From a virus, in IMG/VR virus record IMGVR_UViG_3300010885_080919, positions 1 through 64,000 of that record: a DNA stretch of 64,000 nucleotides; one strand, written 5' to 3'. Below the pieces are notes generated by a model. It was given only the letters and a program-made list of their open reading frames with translations. It did no database searches and had not been told where the DNA came from. This document shows, piece after piece, positions 58,489 to 64,000 of this stretch. The stretch's first letter is position 1. Every line of letters starts with the position of its first letter. A program made the position numbers and the translations under genes.

Positions 58489-59607
58489 ATGATAATAGGT
58501 ATTGCTGGGCGAAAAAGCTCAGGCAAAAGCACAATTGCCAATGTGTTGATAAATAAAGGGTTTAAAAAAGCGAGTTTTGGAGACCCTTTGAAAAGATATA
58601 TCTCCCAGCTATATGATTGGGAAATAGACTCATTATACACACAAGAGGGTAAAGAGTCTCTTTTAAATTTTCCTGTAGAATGGAACGAGGATGCCTGTAA
58701 GAAGCTTTCTGATATTATCGGAATAGAAATACCTTATTCGGGTAAAAAGGTCTTTAATACAAAAAGAGACGCCCTACAGTATATTGGCACAGACGTTTTA
58801 AGAGATCAAGTAGATAAAGATTTCCATATAAATAAATTCAAACAATTCTTTACCGAAGGAGACTATGTTTGTGATGATTTAAGGTTCCCCAATGAATCTC
58901 AAACAATAAAAGACATGGGTGGAATTCCTATTTTCTTGATAAGGCCTAATTATTGGGATTATTCTAATCATTCAAGTGAGATATCGCTTTGTAGGCATGA
59001 TTTTAATTATGTGTACATTAATGACAAATCAAAGGTTGAAATACTCGAGAAATTCAATTCTTTTATGGAGAATTTATTTGATCAAAAATATGAAACATTT
59101 AGCAAAGATAAGTTTATAGACATCTTTAGCAGTTGTGATTTTGACACAGAGATCATGGCTAACAAACTTCGGCTCAGTGTAGATGAAATTTCTAATTATG
59201 TTGAAAAATACATGCCATCGATTTACGGAGATTCATACTCTGTAAACAACCATGCTTTTAGCAGAATCACACCTGAGTCAGCGTTTTGGGCAGGGGCCGT
59301 ATCTATTGCAGGGCGTGTTGTTGAGTATTCAAAATACGATTATTTTTTAGAATTTAGTAGCAAAAATAAACCTTTTGTTGAGAATTTTAAAAGATTCATA
59401 CAAACTAAAAATGAAATTTATAATGTTACTTCTAGACACGGAAAGAAGTATTATCTCCAAGCAGGATCACCTTATCTAACAGAAGATTTAAAACTGTGGA
59501 ATATTGAACCCACAAGCTCAGTTTCAAGAGAACCGGAAGTATTGCAGGATAGTCCTTTGCTTGATTATTGGGTTGTTGGTAAAAAAACAGGAGAATCCAA
59601 TGGATAA
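58489..59607 (+). CDS. dNMP kinase fused to a degenerate LAGLIDADG-like domain
   Basis: 372 residues versus about 240 for T4 gp1. Residues 1-195 form a deoxynucleoside monophosphate kinase: P-loop IIGIAGRKSSGKSTIANVL, FGDPLKRYISQLYDW, DALQYIGTDVLRDQVDKDFH and VCDDLRFPNE. Residues 205-235 look like a helix-turn-helix. Residues 255-372 (ESAFWAGAVSIAGRVVEYSK, FLEFSSKNKPFVENFKRFIQ, EVLQDSPLLDYWVVG) resemble a single LAGLIDADG domain whose catalytic acid is lost (S-I-A-G-R in place of the usual D-A/G-D-G). It phosphorylates dNMPs for replication; the extra domain may bind DNA. Confidence 0.75.
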   Translation: MIIGIAGRKSSGKSTIANVLINKGFKKASFGDPLKRYISQLYDWEIDSLYTQEGKESLLNFPVEWNEDACKKLSDIIGIEIPYSGKKVFNTKRDALQYIGTDVLRDQVDKDFHINKFKQFFTEGDYVCDDLRFPNESQTIKDMGGIPIFLIRPNYWDYSNHSSEISLCRHDFNYVYINDKSKVEILEKFNSFMENLFDQKYETFSKDKFIDIFSSCDFDTEIMANKLRLSVDEISNYVEKYMPSIYGDSYSVNNHAFSRITPESAFWAGAVSIAGRVVEYSKYDYFLEFSSKNKPFVENFKRFIQTKNEIYNVTSRHGKKYYLQAGSPYLTEDLKLWNIEPTSSVSREPEVLQDSPLLDYWVVGKKTGESNG

Positions 59608-59854
59608 TTTCACAAAAAAAGACTTTATGAAAGACCTTAGAGATTTGATAGAAAAATATGATGGAATGTTATCATTTGAAACCAATCAAGAATATTTCGA
59701 CACATGCGAAGATAGTTATGCTTGCGAACCATGCAAGACTTTTAAAATTGAATTTGATGATTATGTATATTCGACTGAAGATTGTGTTGTAAAACGTACT
59801 CCTTTTGTATTCAACATTGAAGATCTAGAAAACCTATATGGAGAAAAACAATGA
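59600..59854 (+). CDS. Small acidic protein coupled to the dNMP kinase
   Basis: 84 residues; its ATG overlaps the kinase end by 8 nt and sits behind AGGAG. The sequence (MDNFTKKDFMKDLRDLIEKY) then CEDSYACEPCKTFKIEFDDY holds a C-x-x-C and is acidic. It may bind a metal. Function unknown. Its stop overlaps the next ATG. Confidence 0.5.
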   Translation: MDNFTKKDFMKDLRDLIEKYDGMLSFETNQEYFDTCEDSYACEPCKTFKIEFDDYVYSTEDCVVKRTPFVFNIEDLENLYGEKQ

Positions 59855-59907
59855 ATGCAAATCAACTTCAAACCCTGCGGTCAGCACATACTGACGAACG
59901 AATATGA
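59851..59907 (+). CDS. 18-residue linker ORF between two coupled genes
   Basis: ATG overlaps the previous stop (ATGA), and its own stop overlaps the next ATG (ATGA). It reads MNANQLQTLRSAHTDERI. It could be a leader peptide that carries ribosomes from one gene to the next, or chance. Confidence 0.3.
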   Translation: MNANQLQTLRSAHTDERI

Positions 59908-60185
59908 ACTTCTCCCAAAGAATATTCTTAGCAACACTGATCATGGTTCCCACTTTTGAATTTGATTCAAATTGGCAGTATCGTCATGGTGAAAAGGTAG
60001 AGGTGTGGATTCCGCCGATTGCAGACTTAATGATTGATGGTTCTTGGAATGATGGCACATTCAATTTAGTGAAGCGCCAGATAGATATAGACGGAACATT
60101 TGGTGGGGCTTATGTGCCGTTGGATGGTGTTAAAAGAGCTTTACCACAAAACTGGGTACGTAGAAAACGGGAAGAAAGAAAGTGA
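59904..60185 (+). CDS. Small protein of unknown function
   Basis: 93 residues (MNFSQRIFLATLIMVPTFEF). The middle (FNLVKRQIDIDGTFGGAYVP) is beta-rich with two W/G motifs, and the end is basic (QNWVRRKREERK). Its start overlaps a tiny upstream frame (ATGA). No family is recognised. Convergent with the 60193 methyltransferase gene. Confidence 0.45.
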   Translation: MNFSQRIFLATLIMVPTFEFDSNWQYRHGEKVEVWIPPIADLMIDGSWNDGTFNLVKRQIDIDGTFGGAYVPLDGVKRALPQNWVRRKREERK

Positions 60186-60192
60186 AAATTGA

Positions 60193-60834
60193 TCATATGA
60201 AAAATTTTTCTCCTATAGCACAAGCTGTATTTGTCAAAGGTAAGAATTTAAACTTTTGGCAAATGCTGACTCCGTGTCTAAATTTTAAATCTGTTCCTAC
60301 TCCATGATTCTTTTTTCTAGGATGTAAGCAAAATACATCGTACCCGAGTTTTTTTAACTTATTAGTCATATCTCTCTCGACCCTTTGATGTACTTTAGGT
60401 TTTCCGTCTACACCATAATGGACATTCGTATCGTGTAGGGCTATTATTGTTTTGTTGTCGATTGTTCCTGATTTGACCAATCTATCATGAAGTCCGATTT
60501 GCGACATATTATGGCAGTCAAAAAACACCAAATCAAGAGGATCTCCTTGAGCAAAATCCAAATGGTCTACTTTGTTTGCGTCTTTTTGAATAACTATGTG
60601 GTTGCTTGAAAGCTTAGGGACTTTATTGAGGTCTACGGTGTAAAGTACGCCTTCTGTCATAGATGCCAAAAAGTTCTGGGCAGAATAGCCATGCAGTCCA
60701 CCTACTTCCAATATTCTTTTCATCCTCATTGCTTTTACTATTGAGTATAAAAACAATGCTTCATCGTCTTGAATTGGCCCGCAAACCCTTTGGTGTTCTT
60801 CCTGTTGCAGGTGGTTTAGATTATATTTGACCAT
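60193..60834 (-). CDS. Class I SAM methyltransferase (Methyltransf_24/CmcI-like)
   Basis: 213 residues, with AAGGAG 7 nt upstream. MKRILEVGGLHGYSAQNFLA is the SAM loop (E-V-G-G-x-x-G-x-S), LYTVDLNKVPK the acidic post-I strand, and LDLVFFDCHNMSQIGLHDRL with TIIALHDTNVHYG the family's D-C-H and H-D pair. It resembles small-molecule or cephalosporin-hydroxylase-like methyltransferases. The substrate may be a glycan or a nucleotide. It lies behind the 60852 small gene. Confidence 0.7.
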   Translation of the reverse strand: MVKYNLNHLQQEEHQRVCGPIQDDEALFLYSIVKAMRMKRILEVGGLHGYSAQNFLASMTEGVLYTVDLNKVPKLSSNHIVIQKDANKVDHLDFAQGDPLDLVFFDCHNMSQIGLHDRLVKSGTIDNKTIIALHDTNVHYGVDGKPKVHQRVERDMTNKLKKLGYDVFCLHPRKKNHGVGTDLKFRHGVSICQKFKFLPLTNTACAIGEKFFI

Positions 60835-60851
60835 GTTAGTTCCTCCTTGAA

Positions 60852-60977
60852 CTAATTTATATAGTCTGTTTTGCTATTGATTATTTTAACATATGGTGAA
60901 AATTGATATGATTCCTCATGTCTATAAGCATGGTCTAATATCTTTTTCAAATCAGGCAGCGTACTAAAACCATTCAA
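60852..60977 (-). CDS. 41-residue ORF with TTG start
   Basis: The TTG overlaps the preceding stop (TTGA), with GAAGG 4 nt upstream. It reads 41 codons (MNGFSTLPDLKKILDHAYRH then EESYQFSPYVKIINSKTDYI). The codon pattern looks coding, and the gap between its neighbours is otherwise unexplained. Probably a small real protein; function unknown. Confidence 0.4.
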   Translation of the reverse strand: MNGFSTLPDLKKILDHAYRHEESYQFSPYVKIINSKTDYIN

Positions 60978-61798
60978 GATGCCTTCGAAGGCTGATTTTT
61001 GAAATAAAGGAAATACTTTGTTAAAGTAAGAACAAATTTATTATAACACGATTTTAATTCTTCTATTTGTTGAGGAGTTAAATTAAATTTGTTTTTTAAT
61101 CTCTCAAGATCTTCACCGAAATGTATAAGTGTGTCCACACTTCCAGATATTTTTTTCTTGTAGAAGTTTTGTTTGAACTTATTGAAATCTAAAGATGCGT
61201 CTTGAGGAAACATCTTATAGTATCTGTAGGCACTTTCCTTAGCGTAAGCTGAAACTTCTCCACTGTGACAAAGATAATCTCTGGCTCTTATAAGAGCGTT
61301 TTCTTCGCTCTCATCGGGAGCAGTACCTACATCTAATAAGTGTTGTAATTCGTGTTGTATGGTTGCCTTATAAGCGTCAGGGTCTTTCATAAAAATAAAT
61401 ATGTTAATGCGCATTTCGTCACTCTTGCCTTTATTTTCTCCCCAACCATGGATTACTAATCCACCGGCCTCGCTCTCCTCTACAGGAAACCCCAAATAAA
61501 AAGGCGTAGCCAACGATGGAAAAGCATTCTTTATCATATCGGGAATCAAGATCTCTATCCCACAACCAGAAGGCTTCCATCCTTTTGCATTTTTTGAAGG
61601 ACGATATAAACGTCCCACTCTTCCAAAATCACGACAAAATTTTATATAGTCATTTACGTCATTGATTGTATAATTTTGTTGGTCTATTTGCTGCTTAAGG
61701 TCAAATAAAACATCTCTAATAATAATATAAAGTTGCTTAAAAGCTGAGTTCTGCTCAGGTGTTATTTCTTCTTTAAAAAGCCAAATCTTAAAATTCAT
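60974..61798 (-). CDS. Tagged zinc metalloprotease-like protein
   Basis: 274 residues. MNFKIWLFKEE is the shared tag. The active site ATIQHELQHLLDVG (residues 145-158) is an H-E-x-x-H zinc motif, and CHSGEVSAYAKES near residue 181 supplies a third ligand (G-E-x-x-A), a gluzincin-like arrangement. Other features: NIFIFMKDPDAYK before it and a Lys-rich helical end. It would be packed in the capsid and could cleave a host protein on injection, or act in head maturation. A TATAAAAG box lies 25 nt upstream. Confidence 0.7.
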   Translation of the reverse strand: MNFKIWLFKEEITPEQNSAFKQLYIIIRDVLFDLKQQIDQQNYTINDVNDYIKFCRDFGRVGRLYRPSKNAKGWKPSGCGIEILIPDMIKNAFPSLATPFYLGFPVEESEAGGLVIHGWGENKGKSDEMRINIFIFMKDPDAYKATIQHELQHLLDVGTAPDESEENALIRARDYLCHSGEVSAYAKESAYRYYKMFPQDASLDFNKFKQNFYKKKISGSVDTLIHFGEDLERLKNKFNLTPQQIEELKSCYNKFVLTLTKYFLYFKNQPSKAS

Positions 61799-61822
61799 AA
61801 TTCACCAATAAAGAACATTGCT

Positions 61823-61830
61823 CTTTTATA
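61823..61830 (-). promoter_or_regulatory. Late-type promoter box TATAAAAG
   Basis: Minus-strand TATAAAAG, about 25 nt before the tagged metalloprotease start. Two bases from the T4 late core TATAAATA. Confidence 0.3.
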
Positions 61831-61860
61831 TATTGACCGAGACTGTTTTCTAGCCAAATT

Positions 61861-62529
61861 TTAAAGCTCATAAGCTCCGCCATTCTTTATTTTTTGTTTT
61901 AATTTACTCATTCCTACCTCTGTGAGCACCATAAATTTGTATCCACGGGTTTCACAAAAGTATTGGCAGGCGGACCATTTAGCATTGTTTTTAGGCAAGC
62001 TAGTTTGATTAGATGGTTTGATTTCCCATATTTCTACATGTCCATCATGGAAAAACACCTGTAGATCTGGATTGTATTCGTGACTTTCTCCCTGAAAACT
62101 ATACTGCACAGCAAAAGGTTCGACTTCATATCTCATTACTTCTTCCAAAGCTTCTAATGATTCATATACCTCGCACTCCATGCCAGATCTATAATGAACT
62201 TCTTTTCCGTTTTTAACGGAAAACATGTATCCTTCTCTAAACTTGGGTTTTCTTTGTGTCATTTTCCCAGTTTTTGAGTTTTGATCTTTCCATATAGTGG
62301 CTCTAAATTGTCCTATTTTTGGAATAGATTGAGAAGGATGTTTGGTCTTAAAGTGTTGACGTAAGTCTCTAACGCATGCTCTACATCGCTCAAGAGGACA
62401 TCTTATATATTCTCTTCCTTCTTCGTGGTTTTCTGTTATGTGGTCTGTAAATTCGTTGAAACTTGTGTGGCTAACTCCGCACACAAAACATGTGTATTGT
62501 CTTTTATCGTTTTTTTCAAAAGGAAACAT
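61861..62529 (-). CDS. gp4-like nuclease with N-terminal zinc fingers
   Basis: 222 residues. Residues 1-65 hold two Cys-His zinc fingers (YTCFVCGVSHTSFNEFTDHI then TENH; RCPLERCRACVRDLRQHFKT then KH). Residues 110-222 match the T4 gp4 head-completion protein and TnsA nucleases: VHYRSGMECEVYESLEALEE (R-S-x-x-E), HEYNPDLQVFFHDGHVEIWE (P-D), then EIKPSNQ (E-x-K), NNAKWSACQYFCETRGYKFM and VLTEVGM. T4 gp4 is needed to finish packaged heads. The zinc-finger fusion is unusual and suggests DNA-end recognition. Confidence 0.75.
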   Translation of the reverse strand: MFPFEKNDKRQYTCFVCGVSHTSFNEFTDHITENHEEGREYIRCPLERCRACVRDLRQHFKTKHPSQSIPKIGQFRATIWKDQNSKTGKMTQRKPKFREGYMFSVKNGKEVHYRSGMECEVYESLEALEEVMRYEVEPFAVQYSFQGESHEYNPDLQVFFHDGHVEIWEIKPSNQTSLPKNNAKWSACQYFCETRGYKFMVLTEVGMSKLKQKIKNGGAYEL

Positions 62530-62530
62530 A

Positions 62531-62848
62531 TTATTTTTTCTTTGATATGTGACTCACAACATCTCTTTTATCGCATACTTTTATGCTTGGTATATCTTTT
62601 TCGCCAAATAACACAATTTTTGGATCATCTTTTTTAGATTTTGATAAATTTTTAGCCATAAATTTTATTTCTTTTCCAGGCTCTGTGGTTAAATCATCTG
62701 TATCATTTGATTTTATTTTGGCAAACACAATACGGCTATCTTCAGGAGCAGCAAAATACTCACCATCTTTTTTAAAGAAAAGAGTAAATCCTTCTTCGTC
62801 TAAGCTATTAGATATATCGTAGAATGTTTCCCAAGTCATAATTTTCAT
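62531..62848 (-). CDS. Small unknown protein
   Basis: 105 residues (MKIMTWETFYDISNSLDEEG). A beta-hairpin-like front (FTLFFKKDGEYFAAPEDSRI) and a Lys-rich end (SHISKKK). It is 1 nt from the gp4-like gene on the same strand, hence the same operon. No family is known. Confidence 0.45.
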   Translation of the reverse strand: MKIMTWETFYDISNSLDEEGFTLFFKKDGEYFAAPEDSRIVFAKIKSNDTDDLTTEPGKEIKFMAKNLSKSKKDDPKIVLFGEKDIPSIKVCDKRDVVSHISKKK

Positions 62849-62890
62849 GGTTTTTTCTCTATTTGTAATCAGATATGATATATAGTTATT

Positions 62891-63343
62891 ATGAGTAATT
62901 TATCTGGTTTTAAACAATTTGTTATTAAAGAGGAAGAAGGTCCCGAACCTGAAAACAAAATTGATTATTTTTCAGCTTTAGGAGACGAAGAAGGTATAGA
63001 GTGGTCTGATTTAGTGAAAGCTTATGAATCAGACCCACAAATATCAGCTCATTTTGGGTTGGGACAAAATATTTATAAACTTTCTCCTTGGGAAATTGTT
63101 AAAGGCTCTTTGACTCCGAATGGAGCAGATATAAGATTAAAACCACAAAGAGGTAATAGGAGTTATTTAAAAGGAAATAGATTGAATAAATCCAATTACG
63201 AAGACAATAGAAGATATCATTTAAATAGAAAAGAATTATTGAATTTTCTAACCAAAGGATGGACGCCCATAGTTCAACCAGCAGGAGGCGATATGGGAGG
63301 AGGAATGGGCGATATGGGTGGCGGAATGGGAGCGATAACTTGA
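62891..63343 (+). CDS. Tagged protein with Gly/Met-rich tail
   Basis: 150 residues. MSNLSGFKQFVIKEEE is the shared tag with an I-K-E site. The centre (IEWSDLVKAYESDPQISAHF) is helical, then a basic region (LKPQRGNRSYLKGNRLNKSN), and the end is a GGDMGGGMGDMGGGMG repeat. This tail is unusual and may be flexible or membrane-seeking. The stop overlaps the next tagged gene (TGATG). Confidence 0.6.
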   Translation: MSNLSGFKQFVIKEEEGPEPENKIDYFSALGDEEGIEWSDLVKAYESDPQISAHFGLGQNIYKLSPWEIVKGSLTPNGADIRLKPQRGNRSYLKGNRLNKSNYEDNRRYHLNRKELLNFLTKGWTPIVQPAGGDMGGGMGDMGGGMGAIT

Positions 63344-63531
63344 TGAGTTTTAAAGAATGGTTCAAATTACAAGAAGTTGGCACATCCACAGCCTCTGTGG
63401 CTCCTTTTATTCGTCCCTTATTTGGTGGGCCTGTAACAAGGATGTATCCTGACCCTGTCACTATAGAAATAGATCCATTTTTTAAAAAGAAAAAAAATTC
63501 TCGTCTTGATCAAAAATCTGATATAAAGTAA
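63343..63531 (+). CDS. Small tagged protein
   Basis: 62 residues starting at the ATG that overlaps the previous stop. MSFKEWFKLQEVGTSTAS is the shared tag with an L-Q-E|V site. The rest (FIRPLFGGPVTRMYPDPVTI) is short and proline-containing with a basic end (KKKKNSRLDQKSDIK). Coupled to the preceding tagged gene, so the two tagged proteins are made together. Function unknown. Confidence 0.6.
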   Translation: MSFKEWFKLQEVGTSTASVAPFIRPLFGGPVTRMYPDPVTIEIDPFFKKKKNSRLDQKSDIK

Positions 63532-63566
63532 TATCAAAAAGTCAGATTTATTCTTGGGATCAAAGC

Positions 63567-64000
63567 ATGAGTGTTAAATTTGTTTCTATAACACCGGACG
63601 CAGAGAAGCTAATGGCATACTGCGCCAGAGTCAGCAATCCGGCCAATCAAGACTCTGAAAATTATTCTAGACTTTTGAAATATTGTATAGATAATTCTCA
63701 CTGGTCCATATTTGAAATGTCGAACATGGTTCTAGAGATCGATACAACCCGAGCTATCGCCGCACAAATTTTACGGCATAAAAGCTTCAATTTTCAAGAA
63801 TTTAGTTTAAGATATTCGGATGCAACACTGCTATCAGAGGATATTCCGCTTTTCGATCTTAGAAGACAAGATACTAAAAATAGACAAAATAGCATCGATG
63901 ATATATCTGATGAAATAAAAGTGAAATGGAATGCTCGTATCCGTGAACATTTCTCAAAAGCAAAATCAATTTACGACGGAATGATTGCGGATGGCATAGC
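63567..64000 (+). CDS. thyX: Flavin-dependent thymidylate synthase ThyX (3' truncated by window)
   Basis: 144 residues visible (MSVKFVSITPDAEKLMAYCA). The ThyX signature R-H-x-x-S-x-x-x-x-S-x-R is present (QILRHKSFNFQEFSLRYSD), as are NSHWSIFEMSNMVLEIDTTR before it and WNARIREHFSKAKSIYDGMI after. The open frame runs off the window end. It converts dUMP to dTMP with FAD and folate, downstream of the dCMP deaminase at 30568. Confidence 0.9.
   Translation, partial: MSVKFVSITPDAEKLMAYCARVSNPANQDSENYSRLLKYCIDNSHWSIFEMSNMVLEIDTTRAIAAQILRHKSFNFQEFSLRYSDATLLSEDIPLFDLRRQDTKNRQNSIDDISDEIKVKWNARIREHFSKAKSIYDGMIADGI

Noticed and set aside
3737-63531. The shared N-terminal tag as a signal peptide
   Set aside because: It is short, carries charged Lys and Glu within it, lacks a continuous hydrophobic core and is followed by cytoplasmic-type domains.

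Overview
This window is a contiguous piece of a large, AT-rich tailed-phage genome (dsDNA, myovirus-like gene content). It carries T4-type replication and recombination genes: a gp32-like ssDNA-binding protein, a RecA/UvsX recombinase, a UvsW helicase, a Dda-type helicase, a DnaB/gp41-type helicase, dCMP deaminase, dNMP kinase, ThyX and a gp4-like nuclease. These sit with tail-fibre genes and many small virion-type proteins. Genes are tightly packed, often with ATGA or TGATG overlaps, and both strands are used in short blocks. Nothing here identifies the host. Early-type promoters look like host sigma70 sites (TTGAnn..TATAnT), and several late-type genes are preceded by T4-late-like TATAAATA boxes.

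Layout. 1-11.9 kb: end of a huge collagen-like fibre, a glycine-rich adhesin-like protein, an Mtd-type fibre protein, small structural genes, a beta-propeller/methyltransferase/GT17 glycan trio, and HNH and LAGLIDADG homing endonucleases. 11.9-20.7 kb: small virion-type proteins, a DnaQ-like exonuclease, two glycosyltransferases, a secreted thioredoxin and several proteins with a shared N-terminal tag. 20.7-31 kb: replication core (Dda-like helicase, UvsW, compact family A polymerase, sigma-like protein, replicative helicase, HhH-GPD glycosylase, dCMP deaminase). It also holds a free-standing structured RNA candidate with its own promoter and terminator (24870-25247). 31-47.2 kb: a visibly more AT-rich island of glycosyltransferases and sugar-tailoring enzymes. 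These include WbqC, DegT aminotransferase, epimerase-like TIM barrel, SDR, two 2OG-Fe(II) dioxygenases, carbamoyltransferase, acyltransferase, sulfotransferase and methyltransferases. 47.2-64 kb: gp32-like and RecA-like genes, a tRNA-Glu interrupted by a compact group I intron, an amidoligase pair, a Hel308-like helicase, a cysteine-rich protein, dNMP kinase, a tagged zinc metalloprotease, a gp4-like nuclease and the start of thyX.

Three things stand out. (1) At least twelve otherwise unrelated proteins begin with the same short tag (consensus M-x-x-F-K-x-W/F/Y-L-x-E). It resembles the T4 capsid-targeting sequence and is usually followed by an (I/L)-x-E site like that cut by the T4 prohead protease. 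The set includes a helicase and an HExxH protease, so it may define the cargo packed in the capsid and injected with the DNA. (2) The tRNA-Glu(UUC) gene is split in its anticodon by a 199-nt group IC3-like intron. (3) A roughly 380-nt RNA gene upstream of the DNA polymerase folds into a run of perfect stems and matches no class I recognise. The glycan island, together with a collagen-like fibre rich in Gly-X-Thr triplets, suggests a phage that builds or decorates surface glycans on its own fibre or on the host.
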